Origin: F-183 sp964627455
GTDB lineage: Bacteria > Acidobacteriota > Terriglobia > Bryobacterales > Bryobacteraceae
Length of the DNA: 64,000 nucleotides
Assembly (NCBI GenBank): GCA_964627455.1
Contig: CAZVKC010000002.1
Span: 1-64,000 of the forward strand
Direction of reading: 5' to 3'
Position numbers and translations under genes: made by a program. The notes beneath the pieces were generated by a model. It saw only the letters and a program-made list of their open reading frames with translations. It was not told the DNA's origin and made no database searches. Below are positions 8,525-17,138 of the stretch, in pieces; position 1 is the first letter of the stretch; each line of letters begins with the position of its first letter.

Positions 8525-10193
8525 CCTGGTCCCGATTCGGTGTTAAGTTCAGGCTCGACTCGTACAATTCGCGAACGCGTTCGAGCGTGTCGCAATCGGC
8601 GGGACTCTTGTCGGTGCGCCAGCGAAGGATCCGCGGAAAGCGTAGCGCATAGCCGCTCTTGTGCCGCGGACTCTTCTGAATGCCGTCGAAGCCGACCTCC
8701 AGCACATGCCTCGGGTCCACGAGTTGCACGCGCCCGTAGCGACCCACAGTGGACTCGCGCAGCAGCCGCGTCAACTGGCGGATTTCCGCATCGGTGAGTC
8801 CTGTGTATGCCTTGCCGATGTTGAGGAATTGCGAGCCGTCCCGCACTGCGAACGTGTAGTCCGACAGCACCGTCGCACGCTTGCCGTTGCCCTGCTCCGC
8901 GGCCGTGATGACGACATCAAGCGTCGCGAAGGCGCGCTTGATCTTGAGCCAGGCGCCGCCGCGCTTGCCCGGTTCGTAATGGCTCCCTGCGCGCTTGAGG
9001 ATGAGTCCTTCATTGCCGGCGTTGCGGGCCGCGTCGAAGAGCGCGTCGATGGTCGATAGATCCTCCAGCGGCCGTTGCGGCGACAGAAGCACGCGTTCCG
9101 ACGCGAGGCTCGTGACGGAATCGGACAAGCGGGCTCGCCGCGATTCCAAGGGATGGTCGAGCAGCAGCGCGCCGTCGCAATACAGGATGTCGTAGGCGAC
9201 AAACACCACCGGGATCGACTGGACCATCGACTCGCTCAGCTTCTTGCGAGCAAGCCTTTGTTGGAGCACTGTAAACGAGAGCGCGCGTCCGTCGCGCCAG
9301 GCGAGGACCTCGCCGTCGAGAATCGAGGATCCTCGCCAGTGCGCGAAGGCCTCGACGAGTTCGGGATACGAGCGCGTAACGTCTTCCATCCCGCGCGTGT
9401 AGATCGCAACGCGTCCATGATCGACGTGGACTTGCGCACGAATGCCGTCGTACTTGTTTTCGACGAACCACTGCACGTCTGTCGGCGGCGTTTGCGTCGT
9501 GTCCTCGAGCGGTTTCGCGAGCATGAAGTCCATCGGATGGAACAACTGCGCCTCGATTTCGCCGAGTGTATCGCGGCGCGCCGCAACCGCGACTGCTGCG
9601 AGATCCCCGAGACGGTTGTTGGCCGCACGAACTTCGGCCGCGGACTTGCCAGTGGCTGCCGCGACAGCTTCTTCGATCATCTTTTCCTGCAGGCCGATGC
9701 GGAAGTTGCCGGTGATCGATTTGATGAAGTACTTCAGCGTGAGGCCGCGACAGGTGCGAAAGACATCGGCGAGGATTCGCACGCGATCGGCCGCGCGCCG
9801 CGCGGCGTGCAGTTGCAGGTACAGCGCCTCGGCGCGCTCGAGCGTCAAGGCGTCTCCGCGCGTAACGCCCGCCATCAGCAATCCGACCGTCTCGCCGCTG
9901 TCGCCCACTTCGCGATAACAGAGGCGAACGGTTTCATCATCCCAACCGCACGCGGTAAGCAGCGCGTCGCGGATGGTCGCGTATCCCAACGCGAGTTTCG
10001 GTGGTTCGAACGTCTCGAAGAGGTTCGAAACCCCGGGCGCGCGCGCAGCGGGGCGGCCGCACAGAAACTGGACGGCGCGCCGCAGATCCTCGTCGTCATC
10101 GAGGGATCGCAAATACGAACCCAGGGCCGCGACCTTCCGCAGGCGCCCCGAGTGCCGCGCGACTTCTTCGCATGCCTGTGCCAGCCGGTCCAT
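8502..10193 (-). CDS. ATP-dependent DNA ligase, Lhr/exonuclease-associated family
   Basis: A 563-residue ATP-dependent DNA ligase. The adenylation motif is ENKYDGIRAQ with catalytic Lys247 (KYDG); downstream nucleotidyl-transfer motifs include ILDGEVLAW, VFVAYDILY, EGLILKR and AWLKIKR, followed by an OB-fold region. An N-terminal DNA-binding domain occupies about 1-200. Length and context match the bacterial LigB-like family found with an Lhr-core helicase and an MBL exonuclease (TIGR04120). It starts two bases after the exonuclease stop and overlaps the helicase start by 23 bases, so all three are co-translated. It probably seals nicks in a dedicated repair pathway rather than in replication. 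Confidence 0.92.
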   Translation of the reverse strand: MDRLAQACEEVARHSGRLRKVAALGSYLRSLDDDEDLRRAVQFLCGRPAARAPGVSNLFETFEPPKLALGYATIRDALLTACGWDDETVRLCYREVGDSGETVGLLMAGVTRGDALTLERAEALYLQLHAARRAADRVRILADVFRTCRGLTLKYFIKSITGNFRIGLQEKMIEEAVAAATGKSAAEVRAANNRLGDLAAVAVAARRDTLGEIEAQLFHPMDFMLAKPLEDTTQTPPTDVQWFVENKYDGIRAQVHVDHGRVAIYTRGMEDVTRSYPELVEAFAHWRGSSILDGEVLAWRDGRALSFTVLQQRLARKKLSESMVQSIPVVFVAYDILYCDGALLLDHPLESRRARLSDSVTSLASERVLLSPQRPLEDLSTIDALFDAARNAGNEGLILKRAGSHYEPGKRGGAWLKIKRAFATLDVVITAAEQGNGKRATVLSDYTFAVRDGSQFLNIGKAYTGLTDAEIRQLTRLLRESTVGRYGRVQLVDPRHVLEVGFDGIQKSPRHKSGYALRFPRILRWRTDKSPADCDTLERVRELYESSLNLTPNRDQDEREDPA

Positions 10194-10195
10194 TG

Positions 10196-11200
10196 CTAGG
10201 AGGCGGTCTCCTCTTCTTCATCGCCGCGCACACCGCCCGCGGACCTCGCGTCGATGCCACGCGTTTGGCGCAGGATCCGCGCGAAGGCTTCTGTGTAGCC
10301 ATGCACGACATCGACCCGGCGGGCGCCCGTCCCATCGACGATGCGCAACAGTTCCTCGAAATCGCCGTGATCCGAATACGGGATCAGTTCATCCGCGCCG
10401 CTTCGGGCACGAGCGTTGTCGAGCGCCGCCCAGCCCGAAACATAGGCCATGCGAACCGGCTTGTCCGAGGCTTCCAGAACGTTACGAAAGCCCGGCGTCA
10501 CGACCAGCGCCTTGCCGGGTTCGAGCGTTTCGGCGTCATACGGTTCCCAGCCGGGGAAGGCGTAGCCGGATTCCTCGTGAGCCGGGATCAAGCGCGCAAT
10601 CGCGCCGTGCACGGCGACCGGGATGCCGGCATTCGCCAAGGTGTGGACGATCTCCTGTCCCCGTCCCAGCGGGTAGCCGAAGAACGCGGGGATCTCGCCT
10701 CCGTCAATGCATTCCCGGGCGAATGAAAGGATCCGGGCGGCGGCCTGCTCCCGGTCCAGGAAGCGGTAAATCGGGATCCCGAAGGTTGATTCGATAATGA
10801 GGTGGTCGCACGGTGCGATCGTGGTGGCGACTCCCAGGAGCGGGTCGCGAAGTTTGATGTCTCCGGTGTAGATCAGCCGCTCCCCGCCGAACTCGACCAG
10901 CAACTGCCGGGCTCCGACGATGTGCGCGGCTTGAAGCGGAGTGATTCGGGCGCCGGAAGGCAAGACGACCGGATCGCCGTCTTCCAAAACCCGCACCGTA
11001 GAATGCCGCATCTCTACCGGATCTACGCGAAGGCGAAGAAAACGCAAGGTTTCTTCGCAGGTGTAAATCGTCCCATGGCCGCCAACGGCATGATCGCTAT
11101 GGGCGTGCGAGATCCAGTTCCGGGAGACGGGCACGTGGCTGTCGAGCCACAAACCGGCGTCCGGCAGGAAGATGCCCGTATCGCGATACTCTACCCGCAT
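10196..11200 (-). CDS. ligase-associated metallo-beta-lactamase-fold DNA exonuclease
   Basis: A 334-residue protein with the metallo-beta-lactamase/beta-CASP signature: HAHSDH (32-37), then AAHIVGARQLLVEFGGERLIYTGDI carrying the third metal ligands, and a C-terminal SDHGDFEEL segment. It matches the putative exonuclease of the DNA-ligase-associated cluster (TIGR04122). It is the first gene of the exonuclease, ligase, helicase operon. I start it at the ATG at 11200; a GTG at 11212 would add four residues, and neither start has a good ribosome-binding site. The C-terminus is long and acidic (GDEEEE), of unknown use. Confidence 0.88.
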   Translation of the reverse strand: MRVEYRDTGIFLPDAGLWLDSHVPVSRNWISHAHSDHAVGGHGTIYTCEETLRFLRLRVDPVEMRHSTVRVLEDGDPVVLPSGARITPLQAAHIVGARQLLVEFGGERLIYTGDIKLRDPLLGVATTIAPCDHLIIESTFGIPIYRFLDREQAAARILSFARECIDGGEIPAFFGYPLGRGQEIVHTLANAGIPVAVHGAIARLIPAHEESGYAFPGWEPYDAETLEPGKALVVTPGFRNVLEASDKPVRMAYVSGWAALDNARARSGADELIPYSDHGDFEELLRIVDGTGARRVDVVHGYTEAFARILRQTRGIDARSAGGVRGDEEEETAS

Positions 11201-11318
11201 TTGGTCACGCACATTTCAGATCCGAATCTGCCCGCTCACAATCTATAGAGTAAAAGAGTGGTGCAATTGAGTGATTGGATTGTACCCGTAACGGCAAGGC
11301 AGTAGGAAGTTGAGCAAA

Positions 11319-12263
11319 ATGGGCAAAACCAAACCTTGGATGCGGTGGGTGTTGCGGCTGGCGTCGGCCTACAACATCATTTGGGGCTTGTGGGTCATGC
11401 TGTGGCCCGATGCGGTCTTCCAGATGTTCCGTGTCCCGGTTCCCGCCTATCCTGAGTTCTGGCAGACGATCGGGTTGTTCACGGCCATGATCGGAATCGG
11501 CCAGGCGTTCGCGAGTCGCGCTCCGTTGAAGCACTGGATCATCGTCATGGTCAGCCTTCTCGTCGAGGTGATGACGCCTTATGGGTTCTGGCTGGGTGTC
11601 CAAAAGCAGCATTTGCCGGCGGCTGCGCTGTGGATGATCGGCTTGAATGACATCGTCTGGTGGATCCCATTTGGCATGATCCTGGTGCACGCCTATGAGT
11701 CCAATCGCCAGCGTCGCATCACGGCTTCTCCTGAGGTACAGCGGTTTGCGCTCCGTGCGAAAACGCAGTACGAAGTCTCGCTGTATGAGATGTCACAGTT
11801 GTCCCCAGTTATGGTGGTGTTTCTGCGGCATTTCGGGTGTACCTTCTGCCGGCAGGCGCTCGCGGACCTGCGCCAACAGCGGGCTAAGATCGAATCTGAG
11901 GGTGTACGGGTGGCGCTCGTCCACATGTCCTCCGAGCAGGAGGCCGCTGAATTTCTGTCCCGCTACGGATTGTCGGATGTTCCAAGGGTCGGCGACCCCC
12001 GGCAGGCCGTATACCGCGCCTTCGGCCTGAATCGCGGTAAGTTCCACGAACTGTTTGGCTTAAAGACCTGGATCCGCGGATTTCAGTCCGCATTCCTGGA
12101 AGGCAACCGGCAGGGACCGACGGCAGGCGACAGTTTCCAGATGCCGGGTGTATTCCTGATCTTCCATGGCGAAGTTCTGAAGTCTTACCGGCACCAGAGT
12201 CCGGCGGACCGTCCCAACTACGTTTCCCTAGCCTTAGACCAGGATTATCCGGTGACAAGCTAA
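11319..12263 (+). CDS. membrane protein fused to a thioredoxin-fold peroxiredoxin-like domain
   Basis: A 314-residue protein with two parts. Residues about 10-125 contain roughly four hydrophobic helices (YNIIWGLWVMLW, TIGLFTAMIGIGQAF, WIIVMVSLLVEVM, WMIGLNDIVWWIPFGMIL). From about 155 on it has an AhpC/TSA_2-like fold with VMVVFLRHFGCTFCRQALADL, where Cys174 and Cys177 form a CxxC, and a later MPGVFLIFHGEVLKSYRH. This suggests membrane-anchored thiol-disulfide or peroxide chemistry with the thioredoxin domain facing the cytoplasm, which is inference. The ATG at 11319 lies behind AGGAAG. No operon partner is evident; the next gene starts 57 bases on. Confidence 0.75.
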   Translation: MGKTKPWMRWVLRLASAYNIIWGLWVMLWPDAVFQMFRVPVPAYPEFWQTIGLFTAMIGIGQAFASRAPLKHWIIVMVSLLVEVMTPYGFWLGVQKQHLPAAALWMIGLNDIVWWIPFGMILVHAYESNRQRRITASPEVQRFALRAKTQYEVSLYEMSQLSPVMVVFLRHFGCTFCRQALADLRQQRAKIESEGVRVALVHMSSEQEAAEFLSRYGLSDVPRVGDPRQAVYRAFGLNRGKFHELFGLKTWIRGFQSAFLEGNRQGPTAGDSFQMPGVFLIFHGEVLKSYRHQSPADRPNYVSLALDQDYPVTS

Positions 12264-12320
12264 GGTTCAATGCCTAGAGTAGTCCTGGAACTCCGATGGT
12301 AAGTTGATACTAGCCAACAT

Positions 12321-13445
12321 ATGACTGGGTCAACTCCAAGTGGAGGCCGCGGAAGCCGGTTGCCCGCCGGCCTGATTTCTTTTCAGGCGTTTGGGGTTCC
12401 GGTTCGCCTTCACATTACTTTCCTGATCCTGGCTTCGATCGTCTTGATCTCAGGCCTTGGTGAGTCCAGGTCGAGCATCGTCTACGTCCTGTTTGTTGCC
12501 GGACTTTTTCTGTCCCTGCTCCTGCATGAGTTCGGACACGCGTTGATGACCCGCAGTTTCGGCGTCCGGACCATCGAAATTGTTATGTTCCCCATCGGAG
12601 GGATCGCCCGCCTCGATCGCCGTCTGCAGCCTGTCGAGGAGTTTGCGGTGGCCGTTGCTGGTCCACTGGTGAATTTGTTCCTGGCCGGGGCGTTCTGGGT
12701 ACTGGCGACCATGAACGACCATATCGTAAGCCTGGCCGGAATCTCTAATTCCACGGACGACAATTTAGGCGCCCAGCTATTCTTCGGCAACCTTCTGCTC
12801 GCGGCATTCAATCTTGTGCCTGCGTTTCCCATGGACGGTGGCCGGATCTTTCGCGCGTTGTTGAGCCGGTTCCGCACAGAAGAAGAAGCAACGCGCCTGG
12901 CGACGTGGGTCGGGCGCATGATCGCCATCAGCCTGGCGTTGTACGCTCTGTTCTCCGGGCACTACCTGCTGGTATTCGCGGCGTTCTTTGTCTACATCGG
13001 CGCGGCGCAGGAAGCGGCGGCGACGATGGGGCGTGTGCTCACCAACGGGATCCCGGTTCGGGCCGCGATGGTGACGGACTTCCAGACCCTGACCCATTCC
13101 AGTACGATTCGGGAAGCCATCGACAAGTCGCTGGCCTGCTCACAGCAGGATTTCCCGGTGATCCACGGCGATACGATCAGCGGCGTGCTGAGCCGGAATT
13201 CGCTCTTGCGTGCGCTGGCGGCCGAAGGGCCCGATGCGTATGTTGTCGGCGTGATGGAACGCGAGTTCCTCTCGCTTGCGCCGGATCTGGACCTGTCGAC
13301 CGTGCTGCCGATGATGGCGCAGTCCACCAGCAGTGCGATGGTCATGCAGGGCGAGAAACTGGTTGGGCTTCTGACGACGGATAATCTGTCGCACTTCCTG
13401 GCGCTGCGGCGTTTCGGCATGGATCCGCGCGATCACCGCGCTTAA
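12321..13445 (+). CDS. M50 site-2-type protease with C-terminal CBS pair
   Basis: A 374-residue integral membrane metalloprotease. The zinc-binding HEFGH is at 69-73 in a hydrophobic helix, and the third ligand lies in NLVPAFPMDGG (164-174). Roughly six transmembrane segments span about 25-235, with AVAGPLVNL between. Two CBS domains follow (about 240-370: SSTIREAIDKSL, FPVIHGDTISGVLSR, LVGLLTTDNLSHFL), which usually bind adenosine ligands and gate the protease. This is the class of SpoIVFB-like and Rip-type intramembrane proteases. The ATG has no obvious Shine-Dalgarno. Its stop shares TTAA with the convergent phospholipase gene. Confidence 0.92.
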   Translation: MTGSTPSGGRGSRLPAGLISFQAFGVPVRLHITFLILASIVLISGLGESRSSIVYVLFVAGLFLSLLLHEFGHALMTRSFGVRTIEIVMFPIGGIARLDRRLQPVEEFAVAVAGPLVNLFLAGAFWVLATMNDHIVSLAGISNSTDDNLGAQLFFGNLLLAAFNLVPAFPMDGGRIFRALLSRFRTEEEATRLATWVGRMIAISLALYALFSGHYLLVFAAFFVYIGAAQEAAATMGRVLTNGIPVRAAMVTDFQTLTHSSTIREAIDKSLACSQQDFPVIHGDTISGVLSRNSLLRALAAEGPDAYVVGVMEREFLSLAPDLDLSTVLPMMAQSTSSAMVMQGEKLVGLLTTDNLSHFLALRRFGMDPRDHRA

Positions 13446-15802
13446 GCCATCGCTGGATCGCTGATGCCGGGTGCGCCGTTTTCCACCCGGCCCGCATAGC
13501 GGCGCAGATACCCGGGAGCTTCATCGACCGTTACCTCGAGGTCGTACCAGCGACTACTCTTCTGCAAGGGAATGACCGTCCGGCGGCTCGAGGGTGTCCT
13601 GCTTCCGGAACCATACGAAACATCACGAACCCGAATCGTGTACTTGCCGGTCGTGGCAACGCGAATGGCAACGGCGTCGCCGAGGTCCTCGCACCGGATC
13701 TGCACGTTCGGATCGGTTCCGCTCGCCGCGCCGCGGAAGTGGCGGAAGAAGCCGTTGGGTCCGCAGACGCAGAGGTCGTAACGGCCGTTCGGGAATCCGT
13801 CGAGCGCCCAGGCATCGCTGAGCGCGGCGCCGGCTTCGACTGCATACGCCCGGGTACGGAACTCCGTGGATCCGCGGTAAAGTCCAGGGGTGTACACGTG
13901 GAATCCGCTGCCGGCTGCGCGTCTGCCGAAGCGCCTGTTTCCCGCGGTCAGCATCAGGGCGAAGGAGCCCTCGCGCGCGTCGCCTTCGGCCGATAATTCA
14001 TAAGGCAGCGCGAGCGATTTGCGTGTTCCCGGCTCCTGCTTCGGCATCTCTGGATCCGGCGTTTTCCACGCTTCGGGCATCGGCTGGTACTGCGCCTTGT
14101 GGATCCCCTCGAGGACCTCTTCGCGTTTGGGATACGGCAGCGTTTCCTCTGCGCCTTCGCCGGCGCGGAAGGGCCGGAATGCGTTGGTCATGTCGCCGCA
14201 GACGGTGCGGCGCCACGCGCTGATGTTGGTCTCGCGGACTTTGCACACGCGTTCGAGTAACTGCAGAACCGACGTATGGTCGAAGACCTGCGAGCAGACG
14301 TATCCGCCGCGGCTCCAGGGAGACGCGATGATCATCGGGACGCGGTAGCCGAGTCCGACGGGTCCGCCGCGGGCGTCGGTTGCGGGCTTGGCGCGAGTGC
14401 GGTCGCGGTCCAGCGGCCAGTATTCGACGCTCGGGTCGATGCCTGCGGTCACCTTGCCGGTTTCGGGACGCGCGGGATCCGGGGCGACGAACGGCGGCAC
14501 GTGATCGAAGTATCCGTCGTTCTCGTCGTAGGTGAGGACGAAGATGGTTTTCTTCCAGACCTCAGGGTTGCGGGTGAGGATGTTCATGACTTCCGCGATG
14601 TACCAGGCGCCGTACCACGGCGAGCCGGGGTGATCGGAGAAGCGTTCCGGCGGCACGAGCCAACTGACTTTCGGAAGCTTGCCGGATTCGACGTCGCGAC
14701 GGAAACGATACAGCATGTCGCCCTTGGGGACCTGCATTTCGCGCTCGACACCCTTGTCATCGCGATAGCGGTGCTTTGTCAGAGTGCGGTAATCCGGGTC
14801 GCCTTCATTGGTCGTAAAGGCCTTGTCGTGCAGGCTCCGTTCGCGCGTTGTGAGTTTGGCTTCGCGTTCCGGAGTCCACTTGGCGAGTTCGCGCGTGACG
14901 AAGTCGAGTTGTGTTTGGCGGCGCTGCCGCATGCGGTCATTCGATGCATTGCGGATCTCTTCGGGAAGGCGGGTGGCGAGGCGCTCGAGTTCCGGGCGGT
15001 AGAGCTTGTGGAATCCCACGTTGTACTGGTCGAACCACTCGATCGGGTTGTCGGTGAAGTTCGCGAGCCAGGCGTCGGCTTCCTCGTGCAGGCCGGTGTC
15101 GAGGCTGATTTCGTTTTGATAGATGCGCCAGGAAACGCCGGCTTCTTCGAGGCGCTCGGGATAAGTCTTCCAGTTGACCGTGGATGCATACGTGACTTCG
15201 GAATTGCGCACGTTCTGGTTGCCAGTCCTGGGATCGCGGATGGTTCCGGTCCAGAGGTGGAGGCGGTTGGGCGTGGTGCCGGTGAGCGACGAACAGAAGT
15301 TCTGATCGCAGATGGTGAAGGCGTCGGCGAGGGCGTAATAGAAGGGCAGGTCGCGGCGGTCGTAGTAGCCCATGGTGAAGGGCATGCCCGCGCATTCGCG
15401 GCGGCTGGATGGTTTGGCTTCGAGCCAGCGGTCGTGATTGCCATGGTTGCGGGCGTCGATCTGGTCGCGCCAGGAATGGGGCAGGGACCCGAGCCAGGTG
15501 GCTTTGGTGCCGCGGAGGTCGAGACGGAACGGTGTGTGCTTGCCGCCCTGCTTCCAGACCGGGTTGCCGTCAGGCAGCGTGACGGCGCGGGGATCGTTGA
15601 AGCCGCGGACGCCGCGCAGCGCGCCGAAGATGTGATCGAAGCTGCGGTTTTCCTGCATCAGGATCACGACGTGCTCGGCGCCTTCGAAGGTGGATCCCGG
15701 TTCGGGATCGATGGCGGCGGCTCGCTGAATCGAACCGAAGAGCAAGAGGGCGAGTTCGGAGGTCTGCTTGAGAAAGTCCCTGCGCGTGCCAGTGACGGGC
15801 AT
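13442..15802 (-). CDS. Tat-exported phosphocholine-type phospholipase C
   Basis: A 786-residue member of the bacterial phospholipase C/acid phosphatase family. The N-terminus has a twin-arginine signal (TRRDFLKQ). The catalytic start is VVILMQENRSFDHIFGALRG, followed by family markers SSLTGTTPNR, VLTYDENDGYFDHVPPF and YRVPMIIASPWSRGGYV. C-terminal beta domains (about 640-785) are the DUF756-type repeats of PlcN/PlcH. It hydrolyses phosphocholine head groups or phosphodiesters outside the cytoplasm; the exact lipid is not known. It follows selA by 28 bases and shares the last two stop bases with the convergent M50 protease gene (TTAA). Confidence 0.9.
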   Translation of the reverse strand: MPVTGTRRDFLKQTSELALLLFGSIQRAAAIDPEPGSTFEGAEHVVILMQENRSFDHIFGALRGVRGFNDPRAVTLPDGNPVWKQGGKHTPFRLDLRGTKATWLGSLPHSWRDQIDARNHGNHDRWLEAKPSSRRECAGMPFTMGYYDRRDLPFYYALADAFTICDQNFCSSLTGTTPNRLHLWTGTIRDPRTGNQNVRNSEVTYASTVNWKTYPERLEEAGVSWRIYQNEISLDTGLHEEADAWLANFTDNPIEWFDQYNVGFHKLYRPELERLATRLPEEIRNASNDRMRQRRQTQLDFVTRELAKWTPEREAKLTTRERSLHDKAFTTNEGDPDYRTLTKHRYRDDKGVEREMQVPKGDMLYRFRRDVESGKLPKVSWLVPPERFSDHPGSPWYGAWYIAEVMNILTRNPEVWKKTIFVLTYDENDGYFDHVPPFVAPDPARPETGKVTAGIDPSVEYWPLDRDRTRAKPATDARGGPVGLGYRVPMIIASPWSRGGYVCSQVFDHTSVLQLLERVCKVRETNISAWRRTVCGDMTNAFRPFRAGEGAEETLPYPKREEVLEGIHKAQYQPMPEAWKTPDPEMPKQEPGTRKSLALPYELSAEGDAREGSFALMLTAGNRRFGRRAAGSGFHVYTPGLYRGSTEFRTRAYAVEAGAALSDAWALDGFPNGRYDLCVCGPNGFFRHFRGAASGTDPNVQIRCEDLGDAVAIRVATTGKYTIRVRDVSYGSGSRTPSSRRTVIPLQKSSRWYDLEVTVDEAPGYLRRYAGRVENGAPGISDPAMA

Positions 15803-15830
15803 ATACAGGCCATTATCGCCCGCGAGTTGG

Positions 15831-17138
15831 TTAGAGTTCGTGGAGACGGCGCAGGAGGTCCGGCTCTTCGTCCGGGGCTACGGTGCGGAGGTCGATGACG
15901 AGGCGGTCTTCTGCGATACGGGCGACGACGGGCGGATCGCCGGCTGTGCGCAGTTTGCGTTCTGCGGCGACTGCGTGGACGGTCAGCGGGAGACGGATCA
16001 GCCACGTCGGCAGGCTCTGGTCGGGCGTGGATCCGCCGCCGGCGACGGACTCGCCTTCCACGACGTCCGCGCCTTCGATCTGCGGGGCGAGCGCGAGTGC
16101 GCGCGTGCGGATCTCATCGGCGCCGAGGCGCAGCATGCGCAGAGCGGGAACGCGATCGTACTCTTCGAAGAGGATCGCGCGCAGCGAGTTTTCGAGCGCC
16201 TGTGTGATCAGCTTGTCGATGCGGAACGCCCGGAACATCTGGTTGCGGCGGACTTTTTCGACGAGATCCGCGCGTCCGGAGATGATGCCCGCTTGGGAAC
16301 CGCCAAGGAGTTTGTCGCCGCTGAACGAGAGGATGTCGACGCCGGCGTCGAAGCTCTCGGATGGGAGTGGTTCGGTGATGCCGTGCGGTTTGAGATCGAT
16401 GAGGCAGCCGCTTCCGAGGTCTTCGTAAAGCGGGATGCCGGTTTCACGCGATAAGGCCGCGAGTTCCTGCAGCGAGGGCTTGGCGGCGAAGCCGCTGACG
16501 TGGAAATTGCTGGGATGGACGCGCATGAGAAGGCGCGTGCGGTCCGTGATCGCGTTGCGGTAATCGTCGATGCGGGTGCGGTTGGTCGTGCCGACTTCCT
16601 TGAGGATGGCGCCCGAGCGCGACATGATGTCGGGGATCCGAAAGCCGTCGCCGATCTCGATCAACTCGCCGCGCGAGACCAGCACTTCGTGTCCGGCTGC
16701 GAGTTCGTTCAAAACGAGGAAGGTCGCAGCGGCATTGTTGTTGACGACGATCGAGGGCTTGCCGGCCAGGCGTTCGAGGTACGCGCCGATGTGCGTATCA
16801 CGGCGTCCACGGCGGCCTGTTGCGAGATCGTACTCGAGGTTCGAGTAGCCTGCGATGGGTTCGAAGGCCGGTAGCGGCGCGCGTCCGAGATTGGTGTGGA
16901 GCACGACGCCGGTGGCGTTGATCACGCGCCGCAGAGACGGGCGCCGCAGAGCCTCGAGCCTTGCGGCGACTTCGCCGATTGCGTTCGAACCATCGACCGT
17001 TTCGCCGTTCCGGATGCTGCGGCGGTACTCATCGAGCACCCGCCGCGCTTCCTCAACGATGAGCCGGTGCGGGAACCGCCCCGCCAGTGCGGTCGCGATG
17101 CGATCGACCGGCGGGAGCGATGCGAACGAGGATCCCAT
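15831..17138 (-). CDS. selA: L-seryl-tRNA(Sec) selenium transferase SelA
   Basis: SelA is a PLP enzyme that converts seryl-tRNA(Sec) into selenocysteyl-tRNA(Sec) using selenophosphate. Family features are the N-terminal PPVDRIATAL, the PLP-binding segment SFSGDKLLGGSQAG with Lys276 as Schiff base, INATGVVLHTNLGRAPLP, and VVNNNAAATFLVL. The 435 residues are close to E. coli SelA (463). Its ATG at 17138 shares a base with the preceding LmbE stop (TAATG), so it is translationally coupled to that gene; a longer form from 17258 would lie inside the LmbE gene and has no homology. No selB, selC or selD is present here. Its context with fdhD at 1.5 kb suggests a selenoprotein formate dehydrogenase elsewhere. 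Confidence 0.94.
   Translation of the reverse strand: MGSSFASLPPVDRIATALAGRFPHRLIVEEARRVLDEYRRSIRNGETVDGSNAIGEVAARLEALRRPSLRRVINATGVVLHTNLGRAPLPAFEPIAGYSNLEYDLATGRRGRRDTHIGAYLERLAGKPSIVVNNNAAATFLVLNELAAGHEVLVSRGELIEIGDGFRIPDIMSRSGAILKEVGTTNRTRIDDYRNAITDRTRLLMRVHPSNFHVSGFAAKPSLQELAALSRETGIPLYEDLGSGCLIDLKPHGITEPLPSESFDAGVDILSFSGDKLLGGSQAGIISGRADLVEKVRRNQMFRAFRIDKLITQALENSLRAILFEEYDRVPALRMLRLGADEIRTRALALAPQIEGADVVEGESVAGGGSTPDQSLPTWLIRLPLTVHAVAAERKLRTAGDPPVVARIAEDRLVIDLRTVAPDEEPDLLRRLHEL

Noticed and set aside
14276..15898. 540-codon plus-strand open frame over phospholipase C
   Set aside because: It is the complement of a gene with unmistakable catalytic motifs, and its own translation shows no family.
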